A DNA stretch of 20,850 bases from assembly GCA_021495925.1 (NCBI GenBank), contig JAKEKT010000183.1:1-20850 (forward strand). The letters are read 5' to 3'. Source of the DNA: Diplodia intermedia. Lineage: Eukaryota > Ascomycota > Dothideomycetes > Botryosphaeriales > Botryosphaeriaceae. The position numbers and the translations under genes are program-made. Numbering within the stretch: the first letter of the stretch is position 1; every line of letters starts with the position of its first letter. The notes beneath the pieces are model-generated. The model was given only the letters and a program-made list of their open reading frames with translations, did no database searches and was not told the origin of the DNA. Shown here piece after piece: positions 1-10,162 of this stretch.

Positions 1-110
1 TTATTATTAATTTATAAAATAAATTAATAAAAAAAGTTAGGGCAAGGGCAAATATATAATAAATAGAATAATATATAAAAAAAAGAAAAAAAAAAAAAGC
101 GTGGTAACTC
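1..110. repeat. AT-rich low-complexity tract
   Basis: The first hundred bases are almost entirely A and T, including a run of A broken only by single G's at about 74-98. This contrasts sharply with the GC-rich genes that follow. It may be the edge of an AT-rich block or simply a spacer; no coding potential is visible. Confidence 0.7.
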
Positions 111-170
111 CGAAACATCAGCCTGATAGGCAGGGGCACTGTACGTTTTCCGTCTCATTGCAAGCATTCT

Positions 171-199
171 GTGTATGTGTGTGTGTGTGTGTGTGTGTG
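171..199. repeat. TG dinucleotide microsatellite
   Basis: A run of about twelve TG units starts at 176, preceded by an imperfect GTGTA. It is a simple sequence repeat downstream of the catalase gene and is likely to vary in length between isolates. Confidence 0.9.
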
Positions 200-587
200 G
201 CAACGACCGATGGTCATGAGACACTGCTTATGTGTCTTTGTCTCAAACGCGGGAAGTGAGGTACCGAGGGGCCTTTGAGGAGAAAGCCGAGAGACCGTCA
301 CACATAGAAGGAGCCCTAAAGAAAAGAGGCCGAGACAAAAGTATGTGGACTCCGCAAATGACGTAGAGTAGTATGTCTTACGTGAGACCGGTGTTGTGTG
401 TAGAAGTGTGTATGTAGGGACTATGATTTTTTATTCTCGTTGCTCATAACGCAGGTAGATAAGAACAGAAAGAAGTAGAAGAGGAGAAAGAAAAGACTAT
501 ACATATACACATAGCTTAGAACCATGAAGCCGTCCCTACCAAGAAACCCAATTTTACCTCCCGATTACCCCCTTTTAAAACCACACA
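200..587. other. Intergenic region, 3' side of catalase
   Basis: I see no convincing gene here. The stretch is purine-rich (many GAGA/AGAAG runs near 435-500) and lies downstream of the catalase stop codon, so it probably holds that gene's 3' UTR and terminator. A short open frame starting at 524 overlaps the catalase coding strand in reverse and has no recognisable features. Confidence 0.5.
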
Positions 588-2419
588 CTACCTATTACCA
601 GCGTTCAGCAACTCCTCTTTATGCGTCCCCGCCCTCGGCGCGCCATTGTTCGGCGTCGCGCTGCACGTCACGGCCTCCGTCTGGCCATTCGCGGCGCGCA
701 GCTCCGGCCGCAGCGCCATGCCGTTGTGGCAGCCGTTGAAGCGCAAGCCCGCGATGCCCTCGTAGCCGCGCACGCCCGTCGCCATCTCGAGGCGGCGGGC
801 CAGGTCGTGCGAGACCTCGCGGAAGATGGCGATCTGGCGCTTGATGATCTCCTCGCGGCGGCACGTCGACATGTGGCCGGCGACGTTGGCGATGAAGCGG
901 TTGCGGGCGCCCTCGTCCCAGACGCGCTCCCACAGCGCGCGCGGCGCGACGAAGTCCTCGGGACGGATCTCGGACAGGAACGTGACGGCCTCGCCGACGA
1001 AGTGGCCGTGCGTCTTGTTGAGGTCGATGGTGCGCTGGCGGAAGGCGATGGGCTGGATGGATGAGAGGTAGGGCGGGCGGCTGCCCTGGTTGTAAAAGGC
1101 CATGCCGCCGTCGCGCTGGAAGTTGGCCATGCGGTACGGCACGCGCGGCGCGTTGACGGGCAGCTGCTGGTAGTTGACGCCGATGCGGTGGCGGTGCGTG
1201 TCCGGGTACGAGAACAGGCGGGATTGCAGGACGGGGTCGGCCGTGGGCTCGACGCCCGGCGGCATGTGCGACGGGTTGAAGGCCGACTGCTCGATCTCGG
1301 CGAAGTAGTTTTTGGCGTTCTCGTTGAGGAAGAACTCGCCGTACTTACGGAGCGGGTAGTCGGCCTGCGGCCAGACGTGGGTGAGGTCGAAGACGTTGAT
1401 CTTCTTGTGCTCCCACGCGTCCTCGGCCTGCTTGGGCGTCATGGTCTGCACGTAGCAGTCCCAGCCCGGGTAGTTGCCCTCCTCGATGGCGTAGTACAGG
1501 TCCTTCTGCGAGTGGTCGGGCGACTTGGTGCCGGCCTCCTCCTGGGTGAGGAACTTGTTGCCCTGCCTCGACTTGAAGTGGAACTGGGCGTAGACCCAGT
1601 CGCCCTTGGCGTTGACGAGCTTCATGGTGTGGCCCGAGTAGCCGTTCATGAAGCGGTAGCCGTCGGGGATGCCGCGGTCGCCCATGAGGATCATGACCTG
1701 GTGGACGGACTCGGGGTTCTGGGAGAGATAGTCCCAGAACATGGTCGAGTCATCGCCGCCGCCGAGGTTGGTCGCCGGGTCACGCTTCTGCGTGTGGATG
1801 AAATGGGGAAACTTGGCCGGGTCGCGCAGGAAGAAGACGGGGGTGTTGTTGGCGACCATGTCCCAGTTGCCCTCGTCGGTGCGGAACTTGACGGCGAAGC
1901 CACGCGGGTCGCGGGCGCAGTCGTGCGAGCCGCGCTCACCGCCGACGGTGGAGAAGCGGACGGTGATGGGGCATTGCTTGCCCTGCTTGAAAATGTCGGC
2001 GCATGAGAGGTCGTCGAGTGGGGCCGTGGTCCTGTAGAAACCGTGCGCGCCGCTGCCCTTGGCGTGGACGACGCGCTCGGGGATGCGCTCGCGGTCGAAG
2101 TGCGAGAGCAGGTCTACGAGGTGGAAGTCCTGGAGCAGCAACGGGCCGTTCTCGCCGCAGCGCTGGGTCTCGTAGGGGTGAGGGTAGGGGGCGCCATTGC
2201 TGGTGGTGTACAGCGTGTCTTCGGAAGTGGCGTTGCGGTCGTCTGTGTTTGGTCAGCCGAAATTTGTGCCGTGGATTTTCGGGGCAGGCGTCGCCGACCA
2301 TTGTAATCTCTGTAGATGTCGCCGTTCTTGCGGCCATCCGCTGCGTGCATCTGCACAGCCGTCAATGGGACACTCTCAAGGGAAGCTGCGAGGAAACTGA
2401 CCTGGTAGCCGGGGGCCAT
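588..2419 (-). CDS. Heme catalase (small-subunit, fungal CatC-like)
   Basis: A hydrogen peroxide dismutase of the monofunctional heme catalase family. Proposed exons on the minus strand are 2419-2402, 2350-2299 and 2242-588, giving about 574 aa. The start follows CACA and sits before a strong GTCAGT donor. The acceptor of intron 2 follows a CTGAC branch point and opens the frame into the typical TSNGAP...NGPLLLQDFH entry of catalases. Visible family features are the distal His in VVHAKG (about residue 83), the NNTPVFF motif, and the proximal heme-ligand Tyr in RLFSYPDTHRHR (about 369). The family fold runs through to the C-terminal helices. The end (NAGNR) is not an SKL-type peroxisome signal, although fungal CatC-type enzymes are often placed in peroxisomes or cytosol. 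It is longer than the usual roughly 500 aa because of N- and C-terminal extensions. The enzyme call is firm; the first two small exons are less so, since the donor of intron 2 (GTCGGC) is weak. Confidence 0.92.
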
Positions 2420-2552
2420 TGTGACTTTTGTGCTGATTTGCAGCAGTTAATGAGATCTGAAGGGAAGGAAACAGCCTCAGGCGAGGGGATGGGGGCGTGG
2501 TGAAAGAGGCAAGAGCAGAAGGTTGAGAAAAAGAAGCCACGAGCGGCCTCCA

Positions 2553-2559
2553 TTTTATA
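2553..2559 (-). promoter_or_regulatory. TATA box of the catalase gene
   Basis: TATAAAA reads on the minus strand about 135 bp upstream of the proposed catalase ATG, followed by a pyrimidine-rich stretch on the coding strand. Position and context fit a core promoter. Assignment is by motif only. Confidence 0.55.
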
Positions 2560-3206
2560 CAGCTTCAGTGTTGCCTCTTGATGCATGACGGCAGCCCGCC
2601 ACCCCTGTCGCAGTTCGAGCGGCAGGCCCGAGTGCTGCGGGGCGAAGGGCATCAGCTCAGCAGCGCGCTCTCGACCGGCGCCGCGCAGCCAATGGCGCAC
2701 AGGAGCATTACTCACTCGGGGCGCTCTCGAAGGCTTCGGTGTTCCGATGGCTGTGCCGATTGTTCACCGCGCCCGGCGCCCGGCAAGCTCCAGATGCGCC
2801 CCACCACTTGCAAAAATCGGTGACGTCGCCCGCTCGCCGGGGGTCTTTTTTCCCAATTCTCCTCGTCGCACGGCGAGCCCGGGCCCGCGACATGTCTCGG
2901 AGCCGTCAGATGCGCCGAAGGCTTCTTCTGGACCCGCGTGCTGACTTACTGCAATGGTCCAGCCGGCTGTCCCGATGCAGTTAGTCAGCTGCTTCCCTGC
3001 GCTTCTCATTCGTGCCTCAACACCTCATCGCCGCATCGCCAGCCCACCGCCATGGCACGACACAGAACAACTCCGCATCTCCCCCGCATGCCAGCTCATC
3101 CCCACGCATTGATTGACATATCCCCGCACTCCATGCTATTCAGCTATGTATTCCCGCAAGAATGGTTGAGGATGGTCCAAGTTTTCCATAACCTGTTGCG
3201 ATGTCC
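2560..3206. other. Intergenic region, catalase upstream / regulator downstream
   Basis: The stretch separates the catalase promoter from the 3' end of the transcription factor, with both genes on the minus strand. A CCAAT pentamer sits at 2689-2693 and could bind the fungal CBC/Hap complex. Open frames here are short, overlap on both strands and resemble nothing I know. I see no gene. Confidence 0.45.
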
Positions 3207-6061
3207 TTAGAACGCCGCCATCCCCGTGCCCATCTCCCCGCCACCCTCAAATGGGCCCATATCCCACACATTACCCACTTCCATCGGCAGAAACCCGCCG
3301 AACACGTCCATCCCCGTCAGCTGACCCTGGCTGACCGCGAACTCTCCGATGGTGTTCAAGTCGGTCCAGGTGAAGTCGCCGATGCCCTCGACATTTGCGT
3401 TGTTTGCGTTTGCCATTGGGCTCTCGCCCATGCTGGTACCGCTGCCGGCCTGTGACGATGCCGCAGGCGTGGCATGCGCCAACCCTCCCGCTGTGGCTGC
3501 ATCTCCAAAGTGGCTGTTGCGGTGTCCTCCGACGTGATTGCCTCTGCTACCGCGGGCAGGTGGCTTGTGGTTGTCGGCCTTCTCCCAAAGCAGCTTGAGG
3601 AGTTGCGAGTAGCGGCTGCCGAGATGCTGCATGCCCACTGCTGAGCGTTGTAGTCGGTCAATCGTCTCGTCGATCATGCGTCTGATTCCTCGCTCTTCCT
3701 CGCCTTCGATCACGCCGACGATTTTCGCTCGGAATAGGAAGACTCCAGAGTACACCAGGTACAGGAAGAAGCGGAGAGGCATGAACCGGAGGGCCTTTTC
3801 TGGGTCGATGAAGTTGTTGCAAGTCGTCAAGATTGCTTTTGCTGCATCGAGACCTTCGTATATAAAGCGTGCATCTCCGACAGCCCCGACGTTGTTCTAA
3901 AGCCGACTAATTAGCGTACTGTGCCTGGTTTACTCTTCCTGCGTGGGTAGTCGAAACACCATCCAGATGCAGATGCAAATTTAGTAACTGGAAAATGCAT
4001 CCGTATATAGAATTTCACTATCCACATAAGTAGAATGTGCCGGACCCTAGTCTTACTTACATAAAACAGCCGGGACGGCGATTGGGGGATCATCGGGCTT
4101 GTCGCAGAAGTTCGCTCTTCCGCCAGTGTGCTTTGTACTCTGCGCACCGTCGCCTGGAACGCAAATGCGTTCACGTACAGTCTGGACCGCACGCCAACCG
4201 TCAGCTCTTGGAGTGCCATGAGTTTGGCATGGTGGCCTACCGCAGGTAGTTGTAAGACATCAGAAGCATGGCTTTCAAATTCGGCGAGCACGTCAGCGTG
4301 CCCCAGACTGCGTTCCAGCTGTAGCTGGCTGCGCGGAAGTCGTCGATGAATTTGATGTAAGATCCGCTCAGGTGGGAGCGGAACGAGGTGCCAACGTTGG
4401 AATATAGAACGTCATGCACATTGCTGAAAAGGGAGGTCAGCTCGAGTGTTGCCTGTGTTTGGATTAGCAGGTTAATTCCGTCTCAAGACGGACTGCCTAC
4501 TTGAAATATGGATGCGTAGTCCTCGTCGTTAGGGGTTTGCGGTAACAGAGAGGGGTAGTGTTCGCGGCGAAGACTGGTTAGCGGACCAGGCCCTCGCGAC
4601 CAGAATGCCTTGCCGATCCTGATGGAAATGGTTCGATCTGCTATGTAGCAGGCTTCAAGGGCAATCAGCCTCATTGTGCAAACACATCATAGCACGACTT
4701 GTGGGTGGGAATAGAACATACCCGTCCAGACCAAAAGCTTGCGACTAAATTGTGGGTCTTTGCCGTCATCTGTTACCTTGAAGGAGTACTTTTCCAGGCC
4801 GATGAAGTAGGCCAGCCTGAGGGCTAGTCCGCTGGAATTCCAGGCTTCACGGTCCTCTTCACCCTTGCCAACTTTACCGGACTGGGCTCTCTGCGTGAAA
4901 GGGGCCCACTCGGCGAGCAACAGCAGCCCTTCCACTGCATCAACATCGCCAGGGCCACCAGCAGCGAGATCCGAGATCATGCTCTTCATGTGGTCCGCGC
5001 AGATTTCGTACATGTGTGTTTCCTCCACAAGGTCTTTCGATGCGATGACGAGGATAGCCGTCAGCAGATGTGGCTCCTTATGGGCTATCTCGTGGAGCCG
5101 AGCCAGGTCGAATACATGCGGGGGCGCAAGAGGGTAGTATGGATGGTATAGATTACGGTAGCGCTGGATGAGCTGGACGATCTGGTTCACTGAGAGCTTG
5201 CCATCAGCGAGCAGCCGATATGGTGATGCCCGCAAGCCCGGGTCGACTGGTCGCGCAAAGCTCTGTCGATCCTGCGCAGCAGCGGGCGTGTCTTCCTCGG
5301 CCACGCGAGCCAGGATTCCCAGAGCATCTGAGGGGTTCTGAAGGTTGTCAAACTCCATAGGAGTCGTGCCGGTGCCTTGGGCTGACGTTTCTTCTTGAGT
5401 TGGTCGAGGAGGATTTGGCTCGAGGCTCGGGAAATTCAACCGCTGAGCCAGCGGTGGTGTGGTGGTAGTGCCCATGTTTCCGAGGCCGTGGAAGGCTACA
5501 TTATCGCCAGGGACAGAGAAGGCGCTTGTGAGGTTGCGCGTGGCGCCGATGCTGTCAGTAAGCGTTTTCCTTCTTACTCGCCGGCCACCGCGGTTGGAGC
5601 CTCCAAGGACACATTCAAGGTTCTGAGCTTTGCACCGCTCGCACGGGAGCTTCGGTTTGTCGTTTTCATACTCACTGCTCGCAGTGTTAGTCTACCGGAA
5701 ATGAGACAGCGCGGGACGCGGGGTATGAGCGGCGGCCGGTGTATGGGAGTTGGCCTGAGGGCCAAGCATCGAGTGCAACGAAGTCCGGGCGCCCCCTCGT
5801 TCCCGAGCGAGAGTCTGGGCTTCGGCATTCAAGAAAGGCGTGCAGTGGTGATACTGGCGACGCCTGTCGGCTTTTGCGACTCGCTCGCGATTGGGCCGAC
5901 GGGTTGTTGCACGGTGGGACTCACAGGTGGCAGCGGCTCTTTCGCTTCCTGCAGGTCAGGCAAGCAATGGTAGTGCGCTTGGACTTAGCGTCGCTACTGT
6001 CGGCGGTCCTCGCGGGAGATGAGGGCTCCGGCGGAGGCGGCGGCGGCGGTGGTGCTTGCAT
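3207..6061 (-). CDS. Zn2Cys6 fungal-specific transcription factor
   Basis: A zinc binuclear cluster regulator of about 754 aa. Proposed exons on the minus strand are 6061-5925, 5674-4722, 4652-4501, 4452-4241, 4181-4061 and 3896-3207; phases match at every junction. The cluster is canonical, with Cys 34, 37, 44, 57, 60 and 67 (spacing C-x2-C-x6-C-x12-C-x2-C-x6-C). A 250-nt intron splits it after Cys44, Leu46 being the split codon; its acceptor follows a perfect CTAAC branch point. A proline run (residues 4-11) precedes the cluster. The middle holds the fungal regulatory domain, with helices such as CYIADRTISIRIGKAFWSRG and the late hydrophobic helix RFFLYLVYSGVFLFRAK. The C-terminal tail is rich in Gly, Met and acidic residues and may activate transcription. 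The start is the first ATG before the proline run. The target is unknown; the divergent dehydrogenase at 6320 is an obvious candidate. Confidence 0.9.
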
Positions 6062-6319
6062 GATGGTGGAGACCGAGTTCGCGGAGAGGGAAACGTGAGA
6101 TGCAGATGCCGACGACGAGCGCTGCTCAATTGCCGAAGGAGCCCCGTCCGTGCGCACCGATACCCCGCCCGGCGACGAGACGCTAGGTAGCTTGCCGTGA
6201 AGTTAGCTCCGTCACGTAAGAAACTCACGCCTGCGTCACATTTCTCATAAAGTCTGTACTGACCCCCGGCTCATTTGCCAGTCGAACGACCAATCCCGAC
6301 ACGTACAGACTGAGCTACC
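6062..6319. promoter_or_regulatory. Shared divergent promoter (regulator / dehydrogenase)
   Basis: Only 258 bp separate the start codons of the minus-strand regulator and the plus-strand dehydrogenase, so both promoters must lie here. A TCACGTAA sequence at 6212-6219 resembles a bZIP half-site pair, and a CCAAT pentamer is at 6290-6294. No inverted CGG triplets with a clear spacing typical of Zn2Cys6 sites stood out. Confidence 0.5.
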
Positions 6320-7290
6320 ATGTCTGCCGAGAATGACTTGAAGGGCCGCGTGGCTCTCATCACTGGAGCCTCTGGAGGGTATGTTGCAGGGTAGATGCGC
6401 TTGCAGCATGTTTCCTGGTGTAATAACAGGCCTACAGGATAGGCGGGGCTTGCGCTCGCAAACTGGCCCCGTACGGAATCGATCTGGCCCTCACGTACTC
6501 ATCGAGTAAGGCGGCCATTGACGAGCTAGTTGCCCAGCTCCAGAAGGAATTTCCTTCTGTGAAAATCACTACTCATCAGGCCGACCTCTCCGACACCGAG
6601 CAGACGCTCGCATTATGTGAGGAGGCCGCCAAGGCCCATGGAAAACCCATTTCCATCCTCGTCAGGTAAGCAGCATGCGTGTCAGGTATTGTTATCACTG
6701 ACATTGTACAGCAATGCTGGGAGAGGAAAGCGCTACCCCCAGATCTGGGACATCCCGGTCGATGAGTTTGATCTGACCATTGCTACGAACCTTAAAGCCT
6801 CTTTCCTGCTGTGTAAGGGCGTTGCTGAGGGCATGAGAGATCAGAAATGGGGGCGAATCGTCTTCATCTCGAGCATTGCCGCCTATGGCGCCGGTATGTC
6901 GTCACGCACTCGACTTGACAGGAATTACTACTGACAGCAATCAAAGGGGTGAACGGTGCGCATTACGCTGCAAGCAAAGGTGGCCAGCTTGGCATGATGA
7001 AGAACTTGAGCACGAGGCTCGCCGAGCATGGCATTACCGTCAACGACGTAGCACCGGCAATGATCGGTGATACTGGCATGTTCCCTTCCACGGACACCGT
7101 TCCCGGTGTTGTCGACACCATTCCGGTGGGAAGGCTTGGGAAACCAGGTAAGGGTGTTATCCAACGGTTCGAGCTGGAGAGTCGCTGACCGGCCGTAGAC
7201 GAGGTGGCAAACGCAGTCGAGATGTTTGTAAAGACTCCTTACTGTACCGGACAGAGCGTGGTAGTTGCTGGTGGACTTATGCACAAGTAG
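6320..7290 (+). CDS. Short-chain dehydrogenase/reductase, FabG-like
   Basis: A classical NAD(P)-dependent oxidoreductase of about 253 aa, close in type to 3-oxoacyl-ACP reductases. Exons are 6320-6378, 6438-6665, 6712-6893, 6947-7147 and 7199-7290, with introns of 46-59 nt. Visible motifs are the cofactor loop TGASGGIG (residues 15-22), NAG after the fourth strand, a catalytic Ser near 149-150 in FISSIAAY, and Tyr163/Lys167 in HYAASKGG. The C-terminal TGQSVVVAGG strand is also typical. All catalytic residues are present, so an active enzyme is expected; the substrate cannot be read from sequence. It probably acts in the cytosol, as no signal peptide or PTS1 is seen. For intron 3, an upstream AG (giving three extra residues) would also keep frame; I chose the one 12 nt past the CTGAC branch point. 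Confidence 0.94.
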
Positions 7291-7416
7291 GGTAACTAAG
7301 GAGCAACATCAGATACAAGCGATTCGCAGTAAATGAATGATACCCACTTAAGCTATTGCGATCTCGCGGCATGAAACCAAGTGTTGTAAAATACCACGTT
7401 CAGCCGGACTTGTACA
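7291..7416. other. Short 3' flank of the dehydrogenase
   Basis: This stretch probably holds the 3' UTR and termination region of the dehydrogenase. If the doubtful minus-strand frame at 7417-8016 is not a gene, the gene-free interval extends to 8328. Confidence 0.4.
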
Positions 7417-8016
7417 CTATCTCTCATTTTTGGGTACAATACGGGTGGGCAAGGCTGGGTCTCTGTTGTGAAGGCGTAGTGACAGGTCTGCCTCAAAATC
7501 AGACTGATGATTGTAAGCCTTGGGCAAGCGCACATTGTCAATTCCCTCGGATTGAAGATCAAGGCAATGCTTCGACGAAGTGGTGAAAGAGTCGCCATGG
7601 CCGAGATTTCTGCTACCGTCTAAGTATCCATTTCTTGAAGATGTCCACGGATTGTAGGTCAACTCCAAATACATGTCCACGTAGCTGAGAAAGGGCGGTG
7701 TTCCATCTCGACTTTGCTGTGTGGAAGCACAATCAAGCTTTTGGTGTTTCCGGAATCCGGTATCACGATCTGGAGGAAGTGCCGACGAGACATCTAAGCC
7801 TGAAGCTTGGCGGCGCGGGGATTCCCCAGGGCTTAGAGTGCTGTTCAAATGCCGACCATCTTCAACACTTCCAGACCTCGTCCTCTTCACCCCCACGTGA
7901 GATTTCTCTGCGTCACGGCATCCACTTCGAGCATGTTGCGGCGCAGGACGAAAAGGGAGATGTGGACCGAGTTCGCGTGACCTGGCGCCGTCTGCGGGCC
8001 GAGTGATTCGCTTCAT
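7417..8016 (-). CDS. Hypothetical protein, doubtful
   Basis: An uninterrupted ATG-started frame of 199 codons on the minus strand, in the gap between two plus-strand genes. The N-terminal half is rich in Arg, Ser, Pro and Gly and looks disordered, with basic patches such as VKRTRSGS. The C-terminal half holds a less biased stretch (SYVDMYLELTYNPWTSSRNG) that reads like real protein. I recognise no domain. Shorter frames are also open on the plus strand here (7356-7586, 7698-8006), so openness alone is weak evidence. If real, it would be a single-exon gene divergent from the glyoxylate-reductase-like gene at 8329, sharing 312 bp of upstream sequence. Confidence 0.35.
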   Translation of the reverse strand: MKRITRPADGARSRELGPHLPFRPAPQHARSGCRDAEKSHVGVKRTRSGSVEDGRHLNSTLSPGESPRRQASGLDVSSALPPDRDTGFRKHQKLDCASTQQSRDGTPPFLSYVDMYLELTYNPWTSSRNGYLDGSRNLGHGDSFTTSSKHCLDLQSEGIDNVRLPKAYNHQSDFEADLSLRLHNRDPALPTRIVPKNER

Positions 8017-8247
8017 GGCTCAGGGTTCCGATATAGCCGGATGTCGCAAGGCTCCGAGGACGCTGGGGCTGATTGATTGGGGCCGAGTGGGAGTAAAGTC
8101 TGGGGGGAGTTTTTCTGCGAAATCGGCTGAGCGGCATTTGGTCTCGGTTAATGACGTGTTGGTCCCTGACCCCGCGAATGCTTTCCCGATTGACGCGCCC
8201 TTGCCAAGTAGGCATCGCGGGGCCCGTCCCGCAAGACATTCCGCTCG

Positions 8248-8256
8248 AATAAATAG
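8248..8256 (+). promoter_or_regulatory. TATA-like element of the reductase gene
   Basis: AATAAATAG lies about 75 bp upstream of the ATG at 8329, in otherwise GC-rich sequence, followed by a pyrimidine-rich stretch. Position fits a core promoter; the call is by motif only. Confidence 0.4.
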
Positions 8257-8328
8257 TCCGCCTTTTCCGACTCGCAACGCGCCGCCCGTACTTTTTTGTG
8301 GCTTGCAATTGCTCTTCTCTTACCCAAA

Positions 8329-9593
8329 ATGCCTCAACAAGCCCTTCTCATTGGCGACATCACCCACGCCCGCAAGGAGTGGCAGGATTGCTCCTCGTTC
8401 ATAGAGCTCTTGGTAAGCCCAGCATGTGACAGCTCCTCGGCGCCCAGCTGCTAACAAGTCACTAAACAGGAATTCCCGACTGGCACGCGCGAGGAGTTCC
8501 TCTCCAATCTGAAGGGCGGCAAGTACGACAACGTCGTCGCCATTTACCGCAGCAACGACTCCACCAAGGTACGCCGAGTACAACACAAGCGATCTTGGGG
8601 ATCGGCGCTGACAGCTGCATAGTTTACCGGTCCTTTCAACTCAGAGCTGGTCCAGGCACTACCAAGCAGCCTGAAATATATTTGCCACAATGGCGCTGGA
8701 TACGACAACATTGATGTCGCCGCATGCACCGCAAAGGGTATGCCCCCCACCGACAATGAAGGATAACCATTGCTGACTCGTGGTCCAGGCATTTCTGTTG
8801 CCAACACGCCGCAAGCCGTCGACGACGCAACAGCAGATGTAGCTCTCTTCCTCCTTCTTGGTGCTCTTCGCCGAATCACCATTCCCTTCACAGCCGTGCG
8901 CCAAAGTAAGAACACCCGCAGGACTGGTATCTTCAGGATGCTGACAGCACGCAGACCAGTGGAGAGGCTCTGGATTCGGCCTTGGCCACGACCCGCGCCA
9001 GAAAACTTTGGGCATCCTTGGAATGGGCGGCATCGGACGAGCTGTTGCAGTGCGTGCTGCAGCGTTCGGCATGAAGATCCATTACCACAACCGCTCGCGT
9101 CTCCCCGAGAGCACCGAGGCCGCCGCCGGCAACGCCAAGTACGTTTCTTTCGACGAGCTTCTCAGCACCTCGGACGTTATCAGCTTGAACCTTGGCCTGA
9201 GCGCCGCGACAAGACACATCATTGGCCCCAAGGAGTTCGCCAAGATGAAGGATGGTGTTGTCATCGTGAACACGGCCAGAGGACCCGTCATGGATGAAGC
9301 GGCGCTGGTCGATGCTCTGGACTCTGGAAAGGTGTGGAGTGCTGGCCTGGATGTGTTCGAAGAGGAGCCGAAGATTCACCCTGGACTGTTGAAGAATGAG
9401 AATGTTGTGCTGTTGCCTCACATCGGAACCGGAACCTTCGAGACTCAGGTATGTTCGCAATTGCCGCCTGAACCAGCATTTTCACTGACCACTCCACCAA
9501 TAGCGCGATATGGAGCTTCTGGTGCTGGAAAACCTGAGGTTAGGCGTGCAGCAGGGTACCTTGAAGACTCAAGTGCCCGAACAACGCAAGTGA
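8329..9593 (+). CDS. D-2-hydroxyacid dehydrogenase / glyoxylate reductase
   Basis: A D-isomer-specific 2-hydroxyacid dehydrogenase of about 332 aa, similar in layout to yeast glyoxylate reductase Gor1, reducing glyoxylate or related 2-oxoacids to 2-hydroxyacids. Exons are 8329-8412, 8470-8568, 8623-8737, 8789-8905, 8955-9448 and 9504-9593, with introns of 49-57 nt. The NAD(P)-binding motif is GMGGIG (161-166). After the second strand comes NRSR (184-187), with Arg where NAD enzymes usually keep Asp, suggesting NADPH preference. The catalytic Arg is in NTARGP (about 247) and the catalytic His in LLPHIGTGT (about 294). Both substrate-binding halves are complete. The reading is continuous through all six exons, and the start is the first ATG after a pyrimidine-rich leader. 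The physiological substrate is not fixed by sequence. Confidence 0.94.
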
Positions 9594-10162
9594 TTCCCTC
9601 TAGAGCAAGATTTAGACAACAAATATACGTAATCCGTCGACAGTTCGCTTTGACAAACGTACCATCATAATCAAGTCGGAACTGAAAGGGGAGGGTGTTA
9701 TTGGGGCTCTGAGTGAGCCGTGATGATGTTGTGCGCCGATCGGGGCCGTTTTCATACTAGAATCGAAGCTTAGGTGGAAATCCGGAAGCGCCAGGTGGCT
9801 TAAGGCCTCAAACCCGAATCTGCTGCCTTCGGCGGATGGACGGCAGCAATCATGATCCTTAGGCTACCGGGGCAGTTCGCGTTGAGACAAGCGGCTCCGT
9901 TGGCTTTTAAATGGTCTGGGCCAAGGAAGCGAGAGGGCTTGTGGAGCGTGGTCGGTGATAGGGTAGAAGATAGATAGTCGTGGCCGCACAGACGCCTCGG
10001 CCCCACGCCAAGTTTGCTTTGCCGCAGCTGGGCCGGCGACACAGACGACCTTCCAGGTTGTTCGACCGCCGCCTCACGCCGTTCCTCCATCCCCGACCTT
10101 CCCTCCCGACCGCCAACTCAAGCTCAAGCCATCGACTGGTGGCTCCAGAGGTCGCAGCGACC
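9594..10162. other. Intergenic region before the CCDC47-like gene
   Basis: I see no convincing gene. The second half is C-rich on the plus strand near 10070-10125, typical of a fungal promoter and 5' leader. A TTTTAAA at 9905-9911 is a possible TATA-like element but lies some 250 bp from the start codon. The frame open from about 10014 begins without an ATG and belongs to the leader of the next gene. Confidence 0.45.

Noticed and set aside
1188..2006. Plus-strand 272-codon frame opposite the catalase
   Set aside because: It is the antisense mirror of a GC-rich, strongly biased coding sequence. Composition is Val/Gly/Leu/Glu repeats with no domain, and the catalase on the other strand is certain.
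5574..5973. Frames overlapping the first intron of the zinc-cluster gene
   Set aside because: The splice GTGAGT to GCAG with a CTAAC branch point joins the six-Cys motif exactly, so these frames are intron and antisense.
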